This document shows positions 9,433 through 18,456 of a stretch of 64,000 bases of DNA, in pieces; position 1 is the first letter of the stretch; the number at the start of each line of letters is the position of its first letter. Position numbers and translations under genes: made by a program. The DNA is taken from contig CAKUYQ010000002.1 in assembly GCA_934717185.1 (NCBI GenBank), positions 92,247 to 156,246 on the forward strand, given 5' to 3'. This DNA is from an uncultured Bacteroidales bacterium (GTDB lineage Bacteria; Bacteroidota; Bacteroidia; Bacteroidales; UBA932). The notes under the pieces are model-generated. The model ran no database searches. It saw only the letters and a program-made list of their open reading frames with translations, and was not told the origin of the DNA.

Positions 9433-12400
9433 TTATTTCCTAACAGCCACCTCTTTCTCCTCTATCTTACGGCTCATATCGTACATGGTAGGAGTTGCAA
9501 TAAATATAGATGCGTACGTACCAACAACAACACCTATTATCAACGCAACTGCAAAACCTCTGATAACCTCACCGCCAAACAGAGCAATTGCAATCAATAC
9601 TACCAATGTAGTTCCGGATGTTGTTATTGTACGAGACAAAGTGCTGTTAAGCGCAGAGTTAACATTAGTTGTAAAGTCTCGTTTGTAACGTCCTTTAAAC
9701 TCACGTATACGGTCAAAGATAACCACTGTATCATTAATTGAGTAACCAATGATCGTAAGCACCGCAGCAATGAATGTCTGGTCTACATCGAGGCTGAAAG
9801 GAAGTATACCGGAGAACAATGAGAAGAAACCAATAACAATAATAGCATTGTGAGTCAACGATATTAACGCACCGGCACCCCAAGTCCACTTGCTGAAACG
9901 AACTGCAATGTACAGGAAGATTGCAAGAAGTGACAATACAACGGCGATTATCGCATCTCCCTTCATATCGTTCGCAATTGTAGGACCAACTTTATCTGAA
10001 CTTATAATACCGTTAGGGTTATCCTGTGTTGATGTAAACTCATCAAATGTCATATCCTTGGCAAAATGCCCTTTCAATGCATTGTAGAGTTTCATCTCAA
10101 CCTCATTATCTACCTCAGTTGAGTTATCCTCAATCTTATACTTGGTAGTAATCTTCATCTGGCTTTCACCGCCAAACTGTTTAACCTCAACAGTCTCACC
10201 AAACTCTGCGTTAGCCGCATTTCTAATCTCCTCTGCTGTTACATCCTTGTCAAATCTAAGAACGTATGTTCTACCACCTGTAAAGTCTACACCGTAGCTG
10301 AAACCTTTAAATGTTATTGACGCAATTGCAATAACGCATACGATTGCAGAAACAGTATATGAATATTTTCTCAAGCCCAAGAAATTGACATGCGCATTCT
10401 GCATAAAGTTCTTTGAGAATCTGTTTGAGAATGTGATGTTTTTGTTCTTTGCAAGTCTACCCTCAAAAATCAATCTGGTAATGAAGATTGAGGTAAGCAT
10501 AGAGGTTATGATACCTATTACCAATGTTGTAGCAAATCCCTGAACAGGACCCGAACCAAAGATAAACAATACTATACCGGTAATGATTGTTGTAAGGTTA
10601 CCGTCTATAATTGCAGAGTATGCATTGCTATATCCATCCTTAATAGCCAGCTTAAGCTGTTTACCCGCTCTTAACTCCTCCTTAACACGTTCGTAAATAA
10701 TAACGTTGGCATCCACAGCCATACCCATGGTCAACACCAAACCGGCGATACCCGGCATTGTAAGAACCGCTCCAAACGAAACCAATGCACCAAGCAGGAA
10801 CAAGACGTTGCACAACAAAGCAATATTGGCAACAAAACCTGCCCCATTGTAGAAGAACTGCATGTAAAGCAATACAAGTACGAATGCTATTATAAACGAG
10901 ATCATACCCGAATTAATAGACTCAGTTCCCAAACTTGGTCCTACAACCTGCTCTTGAACTATAGTTGCAGGTGCAGGAAGTTTACCGGATTTAAGCACGT
11001 TTGCCAAGTCCTCTGCCTCTGTGATTGAGAAATTACCTGTAATTTGAGAGTTACCACCGCTAATCTCTGTCTGTACAGTAGGATATGAATAAACCATACC
11101 ATCCAATACAACCGCTATGCTCTTACCAATGTTATCCGCTGTAAGTCTGCTCCAGATTCTCGCACCGTTTGCATTCATTGACATATCAACCTCTGCAGAG
11201 TTGTTGCCTTTATTACCGAATGAAACTCTTGCATCTGTAATAGCGTCTCCATCTAACGGAGCCTTTCCATTCTTGGTATTTGCCTTTATAGCAATCAGAT
11301 CATAGATTGTTCCACTCTTGTCAAACGAACTTGGTTTTACTGTCCACATAAGCTTTAAGTCTACAGGCATAATAGCCTTAACCTGTGGAAGATTCAAATA
11401 AGTATTTACCTGAGCAGTATCTTTGTAATGTGCCCTACCAATTACAGGACCGGGAGCCAACTGTCCGTCATATACGCTTGGGCTTAAAATAAAGAATAAA
11501 GGATTGTTCTCTGCCAACTTCTGATTATCTGCAGAAAGAGAATCTTTTTTCATTAAAGACGCTGCAACAGATGTTGTTGCATCATCTGTACCTGCTACTG
11601 CAGTAGAATCTACCTTCGCAATCTCTTTCTCTGCAGCAATATAATCTCTTACCGCAGTATTCGCCTGCTCCAAATATGGATAGATCTCGCCGTTCTCGTA
11701 TGTTGTCCAGAATTCCAAAGAAGCAGAACCCTGGAGCAGTTTTCTAACACGCTCAGGCTCCTTTACACCTGGGAGCTCAACAAGAATTCTTCCTGTATTG
11801 CCTATCTTCTGAATGTTTGGCTGAGTAACACCAAACCGGTCTATACGACTCCTTAGCACAAGGAAAGAGTTTGCAATTGCGCTCTCAGACTCCTCGCGGA
11901 TAATCTTCATCACCTCTGCATTTGTTGTCCTTGCATTAATCTTATCCTTCATATCGTATGTACCGAACACCTGGTTCATAGGTCTGTTTGGAGCTATCTC
12001 ATTCCAGCTCTCCTCAAAAGCTGTAAGAAAATCCTTACGAGACTCCTGCTCCTTCTTTAAGGCAAGCGCAATAGCATCGTTGAGATCCTTATCATTACTG
12101 TTTCCGGCCAAAGCCTTTACGAGATCCCTCAACTGCACCTGAAGCATAACGTTCATACCTCCCTTAAGATCCAATCCAAGATTAATCTCGTTCTCCTTTA
12201 TCTCCTTGTAAGTGAATCCAAGAAAGACCTTCTTAGAAGTAATTGAGTCAATGTAACGTCTGGTTTTCTCTTTTGTTAAAGAATCAAGGAAGTAAGCTCT
12301 GTCCAATTCCGGAACCTTTGCAAACTCCGGTGTTTTCTTAACTTCTTCCACATATTCGGCAGCATACTTTGCTGCTTTTTTCTCCTGACTCCTGGTAGCC

Positions 12401-12477
12401 CATGTAAACGACAACTGGTATAGACAGGCTAAGGCGATTAAAATTGCCACAAATTTTATGGCTCCTTTACTTTGCAT
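9433..12477 (-). CDS. secDF: SecD-SecF fusion, preprotein translocase accessory subunit
   Basis: A 1014-residue inner-membrane protein that uses the proton gradient to help complete Sec-dependent export. The SecD half runs from the start to about residue 640: N-terminal membrane segment, GLDLKGGMNVMLQ motif, large periplasmic P1 region, then a membrane bundle with MGMAVDANVIIYER. The SecF half follows with GVDFTGGRTYVLRF and GYSINDTVVIFDRIRE. One-chain SecDF is usual in Bacteroidota. The SecD periplasmic region carries an extra, poorly conserved segment (around STAVAGTDDATTSVAAS). The gene has its own terminator and a MITE-like repeat upstream. Confidence 0.97.
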   Translation of the reverse strand: MQSKGAIKFVAILIALACLYQLSFTWATRSQEKKAAKYAAEYVEEVKKTPEFAKVPELDRAYFLDSLTKEKTRRYIDSITSKKVFLGFTYKEIKENEINLGLDLKGGMNVMLQVQLRDLVKALAGNSNDKDLNDAIALALKKEQESRKDFLTAFEESWNEIAPNRPMNQVFGTYDMKDKINARTTNAEVMKIIREESESAIANSFLVLRSRIDRFGVTQPNIQKIGNTGRILVELPGVKEPERVRKLLQGSASLEFWTTYENGEIYPYLEQANTAVRDYIAAEKEIAKVDSTAVAGTDDATTSVAASLMKKDSLSADNQKLAENNPLFFILSPSVYDGQLAPGPVIGRAHYKDTAQVNTYLNLPQVKAIMPVDLKLMWTVKPSSFDKSGTIYDLIAIKANTKNGKAPLDGDAITDARVSFGNKGNNSAEVDMSMNANGARIWSRLTADNIGKSIAVVLDGMVYSYPTVQTEISGGNSQITGNFSITEAEDLANVLKSGKLPAPATIVQEQVVGPSLGTESINSGMISFIIAFVLVLLYMQFFYNGAGFVANIALLCNVLFLLGALVSFGAVLTMPGIAGLVLTMGMAVDANVIIYERVKEELRAGKQLKLAIKDGYSNAYSAIIDGNLTTIITGIVLFIFGSGPVQGFATTLVIGIITSMLTSIFITRLIFEGRLAKNKNITFSNRFSKNFMQNAHVNFLGLRKYSYTVSAIVCVIAIASITFKGFSYGVDFTGGRTYVLRFDKDVTAEEIRNAANAEFGETVEVKQFGGESQMKITTKYKIEDNSTEVDNEVEMKLYNALKGHFAKDMTFDEFTSTQDNPNGIISSDKVGPTIANDMKGDAIIAVVLSLLAIFLYIAVRFSKWTWGAGALISLTHNAIIVIGFFSLFSGILPFSLDVDQTFIAAVLTIIGYSINDTVVIFDRIREFKGRYKRDFTTNVNSALNSTLSRTITTSGTTLVVLIAIALFGGEVIRGFAVALIIGVVVGTYASIFIATPTMYDMSRKIEEKEVAVRK

Positions 12478-12584
12478 CTGTTATATAGTTTTAAAATTTC
12501 TTTTCGCTTTTGAGGACACTCCCCACATAATAAGGCGCAAATTTACTATTTTTTCCTTTATATAGAAACAGTTTTAACATTTTT

Positions 12585-12746
12585 AAGTAAGCGTTAAAAA
12601 ATAAGTTGGTAAAGATTTAGCAGTATTTTTGAGGATAGATCTCTTTTTGAAGAGGGAGTGTGCCGGCGGCACATGACTAATGAGAAAAGAAATATAGACC
12701 GAAAAGACAATTAAAGATTACCAAGTTATTTTTTTAAGATTACTAA
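12585..12746 (+). repeat. MITE-like element, long form, copy 2
   Basis: Begins AAGTAAGCGTTAAAAAATAA and ends TTTTTTTAAGATTACTAA, with imperfect terminal inverted repeats of about 33 bp. Compared with the short form it carries about 50 extra internal bases including GTGCCGGCGGCAC, a small palindrome. It fills most of the gap between the divergent genes secDF and the PD40 protein. Confidence 0.8.
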
Positions 12747-12809
12747 GCCATTACAGCAACCTGTTTTAACTATTATTCAAAAAATTCGGTTAGTTTGGCA
12801 AGTATTATG

Positions 12810-12817
12810 TACCTTTG
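12810..12817 (+). promoter_or_regulatory. putative -7 box of the PD40/SPOR gene
   Basis: TACCTTTG matches the Bacteroidota -7 consensus TAnnTTTG, 22 bp before the ATG. No good -33 TTTG lies at the usual 19-20 bp spacing, so this is tentative. Confidence 0.4.
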
Positions 12818-12838
12818 TTACCAGTAAATATGTAAAAA

Positions 12839-14962
12839 ATGCCAAGAAGAGAGCTATTTCTATTACTGATCATAACCTCCCTGTTCACAACTTTGAGCCT
12901 TAATGCACAAGATATAAATGCACAGCTTAAAGAGGCGGAAGCATTTCACAAAAGTTACGAATTCAACAAAGCCATTGAGATATACAACAAGCTTATAAAA
13001 GAGACAACTCAAGATACAACATCAAAAGATGCCGTTACCAACTTGAGCATGCTTAACAAACTTTTGGCCCAAAGCCAGAACGGAAGCAACATGCTAAACT
13101 TTGCTTACAGCCCCAACGTACTAACTGCAAAAGAGTCGTCTGAAAAGACATTTTTTCTGCTTTATCCCGGATTCAACAACGGGAAATGGGTGCTTACTCC
13201 ACCGGAATTTGCAGGAGAGAGCGGTGAAAGAAGTTATATGTTTCTTCCCGACAATGCCCGCAAATTGGTATTCAGTGCAAAAGACAACAGCGGATCGTGG
13301 AATATTTACATCTCCCTGTTAAAAGAGAACGGAGAGTGGACCTACCCCGAAATGCTGAATGAGAACATAACATCAACAGGAGACGAGCTGTTCCCTTACA
13401 TTACAGATGACGGAAAAACCCTTTACTTCTCCTCTAACGGACACTATGGGATGGGAGGATTTGACATCTACGTGAGCAGATGGGATGAAAACAGCAACGA
13501 TTGGGGAGTTGCCCAGAATCTTGGATTTCCATTCTCCTCCCCTAAAGACGATTTCCTATACTACGACACCCCGGATGGCAACTACTCCATCTTCGCATCA
13601 ACCCGCGACACAAAGAGAGACAGCATAATGGTCTACGCATTAGCATTTGACAACCTTCCCGTAAAAAAGAGGATCTCTCCATCTGAAGCTCGGGAGATAT
13701 CACATCTAACTCAGGTTCATAACACCATTACCGCAGACAATCAAGCGACAGAAGATGAGAAAAGCAGCTCAACAGATGATAATTCTACAGAATATACCCA
13801 ATTCCGCAGCGTAGTAACAACAGTAAGATCTCTTAGAAAACAGATAAGAGATGCCATAACATCCATAAACGATAACCGAAACCTGTACAACACCCTCACA
13901 GATGAGACAGATCTCAAGACCTTGGCACACAAAATATCAGAGCAGGAGGCAGCTGTCCTTCAAATGAGAGACAGTCTGAACAGGACATCATCAAAACTGC
14001 AGGAGTTGGAGATGGATTTTCTATCAAAAGGCATAATCATTCCGCAAGAGACGGAAGAGGAGACAGCTCCGGCAGGATCTGCAAAGCAGGAGACTCGCAA
14101 AGAGGAGACTCTGTTCCGGTTTGCAAACAAAACTTTGGGCGAAACACCAACATTCACCGTTGAAGCCGCAGCACCTCCAACAGGAATAACCTTAAAGGTA
14201 GAGGAGACAACACCAATGATATATGAATTCTCCACTTTGCCCGAAGGATTGGTATATCAGTACCAACTGTTTGTAGTATCACAGCAGCAGGAGACAGAAA
14301 GATTTGGCGGAATTACCCCTGTCTTTGAGAAAAAGGCAGCTTCAGGAAAATACATATACACAGCCGGTATATTCAGAAACTATTCCGGTGCACTTGCCAA
14401 TGTAAATAAGGTGAAGAAATTAGGATTTCCCAATGCAATGATAATTGCTTACGACAGTGGGAAGCCACTTACACTTTCGGCAGCAAGAGCTATGGAAAAA
14501 CGGTTTAAAGCAGAGGGCAAGTTACCGGAAACCAATAACGAAATGGACAAAGTTGCCAAACAAAGCGGAAACTCAAGAGTTTCAAAAAGCATATCAGACA
14601 CATATAGAATAAACATTACAGGATACACAGAAAATATCAGCGAAGCTGTTTTGAAAGTCATTCGCGAAAATACAGAAAAAGATATTGCCAAACATATAGA
14701 TGGAGGTGTACTTGTATATTCAATAGGTGTATTCTCAGACAAGGCAGAGGCAGACAAACTTGCAGAGTTGATTGACAAAGCGGCCAATGGCGGAGGGGAT
14801 AAAGAGAGTAAAGAAAGTATAGAGAGTAGAGAGGGTAAAGAGAGTATGGAGGGTATGGAAAGTAAAGAGGGTAAAGAGAGTGCGGAGAGTACGGAGTTGG
14901 AGAACACACAACAAGGCAACAAAATAATAGTTGCAGTAGAAAAAATTGAGATAAGCAGATAA
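12839..14962 (+). CDS. exported TPR/PD40 beta-propeller protein with SPOR-like C terminus
   Basis: A 707-residue protein with a signal peptide (residues 1 to about 23, ending LSLNAQ). A TPR-like segment (EAEAFHKSYEFNKAIEIYNK) follows. WD40/PD40-type blades follow at about 130-270 (KLVFSAKDNSGSWNIYIS, LYFSSNGHYGMGGFDIYVS), then a coiled coil (about 320-395). Two stretches resemble SPOR repeats (YIYTAGIFRNYSGALANVNK and LVYSIGVFSDKAEADKLAEL). This fits a periplasmic or outer-membrane protein of Bacteroidota that may bind peptidoglycan; the function is not known. Near the C terminus (14800-14900) is a Lys-Glu-Ser repeat encoded by the same purine-rich sequence found between genes elsewhere in the window. 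Confidence 0.75.
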   Translation: MPRRELFLLLIITSLFTTLSLNAQDINAQLKEAEAFHKSYEFNKAIEIYNKLIKETTQDTTSKDAVTNLSMLNKLLAQSQNGSNMLNFAYSPNVLTAKESSEKTFFLLYPGFNNGKWVLTPPEFAGESGERSYMFLPDNARKLVFSAKDNSGSWNIYISLLKENGEWTYPEMLNENITSTGDELFPYITDDGKTLYFSSNGHYGMGGFDIYVSRWDENSNDWGVAQNLGFPFSSPKDDFLYYDTPDGNYSIFASTRDTKRDSIMVYALAFDNLPVKKRISPSEAREISHLTQVHNTITADNQATEDEKSSSTDDNSTEYTQFRSVVTTVRSLRKQIRDAITSINDNRNLYNTLTDETDLKTLAHKISEQEAAVLQMRDSLNRTSSKLQELEMDFLSKGIIIPQETEEETAPAGSAKQETRKEETLFRFANKTLGETPTFTVEAAAPPTGITLKVEETTPMIYEFSTLPEGLVYQYQLFVVSQQQETERFGGITPVFEKKAASGKYIYTAGIFRNYSGALANVNKVKKLGFPNAMIIAYDSGKPLTLSAARAMEKRFKAEGKLPETNNEMDKVAKQSGNSRVSKSISDTYRINITGYTENISEAVLKVIRENTEKDIAKHIDGGVLVYSIGVFSDKAEADKLAELIDKAANGGGDKESKESIESREGKESMEGMESKEGKESAESTELENTQQGNKIIVAVEKIEISR

Positions 14963-14965
14963 CTT

Positions 14966-14996
14966 TTTGTTTAAATAAAATTAATTTTTATCTTTG
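14966..14996 (+). promoter_or_regulatory. Bacteroidota-type promoter of tRNA-Ser
   Basis: TTTG (14966-14969), a 19-bp spacer and TATCTTTG (14989-14996) match the -33/-7 consensus. The tRNA starts 25 bp further on. Confidence 0.75.
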
Positions 14997-15020
14997 CAGT
15001 CCCAATAGGTTACAAGACCC

Positions 15021-15107
15021 GGTGAGATGGGTGAGTGGCTGAAACCAACAGTTTGCTAAACTGTCGTACGGGTTACCGTACCGGGGGTTCGAATCCCCCT
15101 TTCACCG
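15021..15107 (+). tRNA. tRNA-Ser(GCU)
   Basis: The acceptor arms GGTGAGA and TTTCACC pair. The anticodon stem-loop CAGTTTGCTAAACTG shows anticodon GCT. A long variable arm (GTACGGGTTACCGTAC) identifies a serine tRNA, and the T-arm reads GGGGGTTCGAATCCCCC. The discriminator is G73, as usual for serine. CCA is not encoded. Confidence 0.96.
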
Positions 15108-15236
15108 CAACAATAGAAAAGCCTAAGTGCAAAGCACTTGGGCTTATTTATTTTTAGCCGAACTATGCTTGCTTATGTGAGGTTGAAAAATAAATAAGCA
15201 TAATCGGCGTTAGCCGATTGACTTTTCTATTGTTGC
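15107..15236. repeat. nested inverted repeats downstream of tRNA-Ser
   Basis: CAACAATAGAAAAG (from 15108) is answered by CTTTTCTATTGTTG (to 15236). Inside, CTTATTTATTTTT pairs with AAAAATAAATAAG, and ATCGGCGTTAGCCGAT forms a small stem. The stretch to 15364 continues with GC-rich small hairpins (CTCCGCGGCAGCGGAG, GCCTGC...GCAGGC). I see no protein-coding gene here. Confidence 0.6.
15119..15155 (+). terminator. terminator after tRNA-Ser
   Basis: AAGCCTAAGTGC pairs with GCACTTGGGCTT across three bases, followed by ATTTATTTTT. Confidence 0.8.
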
Positions 15237-15364
15237 AAGGGCCTCCGCGGCAGCGGAGGGGGAATGGCAGAGCCTGCTCAGAGGACTTCGCTTGGTGCAG
15301 GCACTACCGTGCCGCTTTTTGTTTGCACCGCAAACGCCCTAAAGGGCTTAGTAAGACACACATA

Positions 15365-16303
15365 TCACCTCACATATACAATCATGTTGTCATAATCAAA
15401 GATACACAAAGACCGTTCAAAAAAACCAGTCCCCAAATTCCCAACTATTTTATCATCTTTATATTTTGATTCTATAACACTTATAGAGCTCCGGCCATAA
15501 GTTACACCACATATTTCACATTCATCAGCAGTAAATGAGTACTGTTTGTAATGGGCCCCCCTTTCTGAATAATCCCGTAAATCAAAAAAAGGGTGCGCTT
15601 TTAAAAAACGTTCAACATTAGAATTACCTTTACGTAACCATACCAATCCGCCAAATCCCAAATTAATATCAAACATGCCTGAAAGAGATTTTACAAAACC
15701 GGTCGTATCTTTAACAAAGAGTGTAGTCTGTATTGAGTAATCATCGTCACCTACAGACTTTGTAAGAAAAAATTTTCTAAATCGTTTAGCTCTTTTATCC
15801 AACTCCTGTTTTGTGGACATAGTCATCTTTTTGCCGTTAAAATCCAAATAGATTATTTGGCTATAACTATCCTTCTCATTGTAGATATTTTTAAGAGGAA
15901 GGTATATATCTGTTTTTATATCATTTACAATCCATACCGTACCAATAAAGTATGTATTCGGCCCAATTTTTACCGTTCCCTCAGATCTATATGATGCTGA
16001 TTTATTCTTCCCAAAATCATGTATGGAAGAGTGCGCCGGCTTCATTTTAAGATTAAACAGTTTGGGATGTTTATAATAAAATTCTGCACTTACAGAAAGG
16101 ACTTCACCTCCTACGAGCATCCCTTTTGCCGGAACAGAATCATTAATCATCAAATCCACAGTGTAATGTCCGGAAGACATTCCTCTTAGTCTGAATACAT
16201 CTCCATCTCCTTTCTGTTTAGCCCAACAAAAGCCGTTTCCTAAAAATAAAAACACAAAGACCAAAATAACTGTCCTCAAAAAATCGTCGTTTATTTTCTT
16301 CAT
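15365..16303 (-). CDS. exported protein with degenerate aspartic-protease-like fold (locus A)
   Basis: A protein of 312 residues from the ATG at 16303; an upstream in-frame start would only add AT-rich leader. It has an N-terminal hydrophobic signal (TVILVFVFLFLGNGFCWA). The end, IVGNLGTGFFERSLCIFDYD, resembles the closing hairpin of retropepsin/pepsin-like proteases. The expected DTG is absent: the matching region reads INDSVPAKGMLVGGEVLSVS. It is therefore probably a non-catalytic relative. A paralogue lies at 55897-56841 in locus B, third in order there as here. It resembles no family I can name with certainty. Confidence 0.6.
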   Translation of the reverse strand: MKKINDDFLRTVILVFVFLFLGNGFCWAKQKGDGDVFRLRGMSSGHYTVDLMINDSVPAKGMLVGGEVLSVSAEFYYKHPKLFNLKMKPAHSSIHDFGKNKSASYRSEGTVKIGPNTYFIGTVWIVNDIKTDIYLPLKNIYNEKDSYSQIIYLDFNGKKMTMSTKQELDKRAKRFRKFFLTKSVGDDDYSIQTTLFVKDTTGFVKSLSGMFDINLGFGGLVWLRKGNSNVERFLKAHPFFDLRDYSERGAHYKQYSFTADECEICGVTYGRSSISVIESKYKDDKIVGNLGTGFFERSLCIFDYDNMIVYVR

Positions 16304-16497
16304 AATATTGATTGTTTTTAAATTAATAAACGTTATCAATTAAATATAAATCGTATTAAATAACATCCTTGACGTTGGCATTAGTTTCCCTCCATACCTT
16401 CTTTACCCTTTTTACTGTCTTTACATTTTATGCCCTTTTACTCCAAAGGCTATTCAAATGCCAAAGCGAAAGCCATTTAACTATAAACTTTATCATG

Positions 16498-17037
16498 TTA
16501 CTCCTCTATCTTGGTTAGTATCATATCGGCAGGGATAGTGAAAGCTATTTGGCCTGGTTTTAACCTTCTTTGCTCATTATCATAACAAGGGACAATATGC
16601 CATGATACTTTTGCCGGATTTTTAGATGCAATTGTAAGAAAGGACGCATATGGTAATGCTCTTGTATCATATTGTGTTTTGGAATCTGTATAATTAACTG
16701 ATAGTATTGATTGTCCCCATTTTTGAGACAAATCCGGAATTATCATAAAGGAAATGGAGCGATACGTTTCGGCCTTCCCGTATAAATACAGATAATCATA
16801 AGCAGTAAAACCATATTTTGTATATTTAAAAACGCCATTTAAAACGGTCAAAGAATGATCCGGAAATGAATAAGTTTGTTTCCACGTCTTCAAAATAAAA
16901 TGCTCAGTAGTTGTTTTGTACTCCCATGTACCTACATAGAAATCATAGTCAAACCCTCTAGTGCTATAATCTTGAGCGCAGAGGCTAACGCTTATAAAGA
17001 CAAATAATGCTATAAAAATAATTCTTATGTCTCTCAT
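16498..17037 (-). CDS. small exported protein, DUF6705-like (locus A)
   Basis: A 179-residue protein with signal peptide (IIFIALFVFISVSLCAQ). The mature part opens with DFYVGTWEYKTTTEHFILK and closes with FTIPADMILTKIEE, a pattern I associate with DUF6705-type proteins of Bacteroidota. The family name is given from memory and needs a profile search. Two close relatives flank the lipoprotein of locus B (52396 and 55226). It follows the lipoprotein gene by 31 bp. Because each lipoprotein is followed by one, an immunity or partner role is plausible but unproven. Confidence 0.6.
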   Translation of the reverse strand: MRDIRIIFIALFVFISVSLCAQDYSTRGFDYDFYVGTWEYKTTTEHFILKTWKQTYSFPDHSLTVLNGVFKYTKYGFTAYDYLYLYGKAETYRSISFMIIPDLSQKWGQSILSVNYTDSKTQYDTRALPYASFLTIASKNPAKVSWHIVPCYDNEQRRLKPGQIAFTIPADMILTKIEE

Positions 17038-17068
17038 TTTAAATAATTAATTTTTAATTATTTATGTA

Positions 17069-18073
17069 TCAGTATACGCAGACGCCGGTTTCCTTTAATA
17101 AGGATAAATAATCTTGTGTGCCGGTAATCCTTTTTGATATTATTTCATTGTTATCATATACTTTGTACATATTGACACTTAAACCCAACTGATGCTTTTC
17201 GTTGAATAGTATAAATCCGTATTCAGGCCCTCCTGAAACAATTTTTGATTGATATCTTCTCAGTAAAGAGAAGTTGCTGCCAAATGCCTTGGCTAATTTT
17301 CCGCAGTCAGAACTTTCTTCGTAGAATCTGGCATATATGGTCATATCATCCTCCACGGTGAATGTTGCAGGATTGTCCAATCCGGAATAATCCCCGCTCC
17401 AGCCAGCAAAGACATATCCCTCGTCGGCTATGGCAGAAATAGTGGCAGTGCTTCCTTTTTTGGTCTTTCTGCCGTTTTCAAATCGGCTTGCCCTTATCAG
17501 ATAACCTGTATAAGGTGTTGTATAGATTGCCAGTCCGCTAAATCCTCCTTTGTTTCCAAGGTTTATGAAATTGCCTGCTATATCCTCTCCTTGATGATTG
17601 TCATAAAAGTTTTTATCCGGAATAAGGGAGAGAAGATAAGGGAAGATGGAGTTTAATGTGTCATTTTTTACAAAGATGAGTTTTTGGTAAAGCGAGGTGC
17701 GGGAGACAAACGTGATGTTATCCTCGCGGTACTGCCTTAGAGCAACATACTTCATTTGGGACTCGATTGGAACGTCAACGCTCCCTATGATGCCGTCATT
17801 TGAGGCAACGGCATTGTCCCAATTTGGTACAAAGTTCCCGACAACAAGCCTGTTAAGATATTTATCAGCAGCTTTTGTCTTAGCATTTCTTTTTGCCGTA
17901 AAGTTTTCAAAAAACAGTTTGGATTGCATGATTGTAAGCCGGCCTGCATCACCTGCACTGTCTGCCGGCAGTGGCGGAATATCCATGTCTTTTTTTGTAC
18001 AGCATGCCAAAACAATGGAGACAATTGCTGTGGCAAGTAAAAGGGCCCGTTGCTTGATTCTAATAGCTTTCAT
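17069..18073 (-). CDS. lipoprotein with InlB-like repeat, shortened copy (locus A)
   Basis: A 334-residue protein with a lipoprotein signal (IVSIVLACCTKK). Residues 1 to about 200 are almost identical to the 615-residue protein at 53366. The reading then jumps from RFENG directly into KTKKGSTATISAI, the InlB/Bacterial-repeat domain. It thus lacks about 150 residues that in the longer copy include the EVVVTA linker and an acidic Gly-rich stretch. The C-terminal domain is also shortened: the conserved ends (LGLSVNMYK...LLKETGVCVY) remain but the JAMM-like HxH core is gone. It is probably a decayed or alternative version of the locus B protein. Confidence 0.7.
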   Translation of the reverse strand: MKAIRIKQRALLLATAIVSIVLACCTKKDMDIPPLPADSAGDAGRLTIMQSKLFFENFTAKRNAKTKAADKYLNRLVVGNFVPNWDNAVASNDGIIGSVDVPIESQMKYVALRQYREDNITFVSRTSLYQKLIFVKNDTLNSIFPYLLSLIPDKNFYDNHQGEDIAGNFINLGNKGGFSGLAIYTTPYTGYLIRASRFENGRKTKKGSTATISAIADEGYVFAGWSGDYSGLDNPATFTVEDDMTIYARFYEESSDCGKLAKAFGSNFSLLRRYQSKIVSGGPEYGFILFNEKHQLGLSVNMYKVYDNNEIISKRITGTQDYLSLLKETGVCVY

Positions 18074-18215
18074 CAGTTAAATAGGTTTAATTATACACTA
18101 TATGGAGCGGGTCTAAATGGCCGGTATTAACTTTATAAAAATTACAGCAAGGCCTATAATTGTTACAATATCCAGCCATTTATTGCAAATATAGTTTAAT
18201 TTTTTAACTAAACAA
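17470..18215 (-). repeat. 746-bp inverted repeat, arm A
   Basis: The same length of sequence occurs on the plus strand at 53224-53969, with only a handful of differences seen by eye. It covers the promoter, leader and first 200 codons of the two lipoprotein genes. The arms are inverted and about 35 kb apart. Confidence 0.9.
18185..18215 (-). promoter_or_regulatory. promoter of locus A lipoprotein
   Basis: On the minus strand TTG (18215-18213), 19 bp and TATATTTG (18193-18186) match -33/-7. The identical arrangement precedes the locus B lipoprotein. Sequence identity between the two loci starts exactly at this -33 TTG. Confidence 0.6.
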
Positions 18216-18310
18216 TTGTATTTTGGCAATTATTGGCAAGAATATGCGAATGGCGACATAAATGTTGCACTTGCTTTTTGACTTTGCAGAAATTAAAAAT
18301 TTCAAAAAAA

Positions 18311-18342
18311 TTTGGAAGTATAAAAAAAACAACATACCTTTG
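18311..18342 (+). promoter_or_regulatory. Bacteroidota-type promoter of tRNA-Pro
   Basis: TTTG (18311-18314), a 20-bp spacer and TACCTTTG (18335-18342); the tRNA starts about 40 bp downstream. Confidence 0.75.
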
Positions 18343-18382
18343 TACCCGCTTTGAGAGAAAGCAATAGTTCTTACCAAAGATT

Positions 18383-18456
18383 CGGGGTGTGGCGCAGTTG
18401 GCTAGCGCATCTGCTTTGGGAGCAGAGGGTCCTCCGTTCGAGTCGGAGTACCCCGA
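18383..18456 (+). tRNA. tRNA-Pro(UGG)
   Basis: A 74-base cloverleaf. The acceptor arms CGGGGTG and TACCCCG pair (with a G-T pair) and A is the discriminator. The anticodon loop in CTGCTTTGGGAGCAG gives TGG, and the T-arm is CTCCGTTCGAGTCGGAG. Its 3' half is repeated at 18605. Confidence 0.95.

Noticed and set aside
14449..14922. Minus-strand frames opposite the tail of the PD40 protein
   Set aside because: They are Leu/Ser/Pro-rich shadows of the purine repeat on the coding strand.
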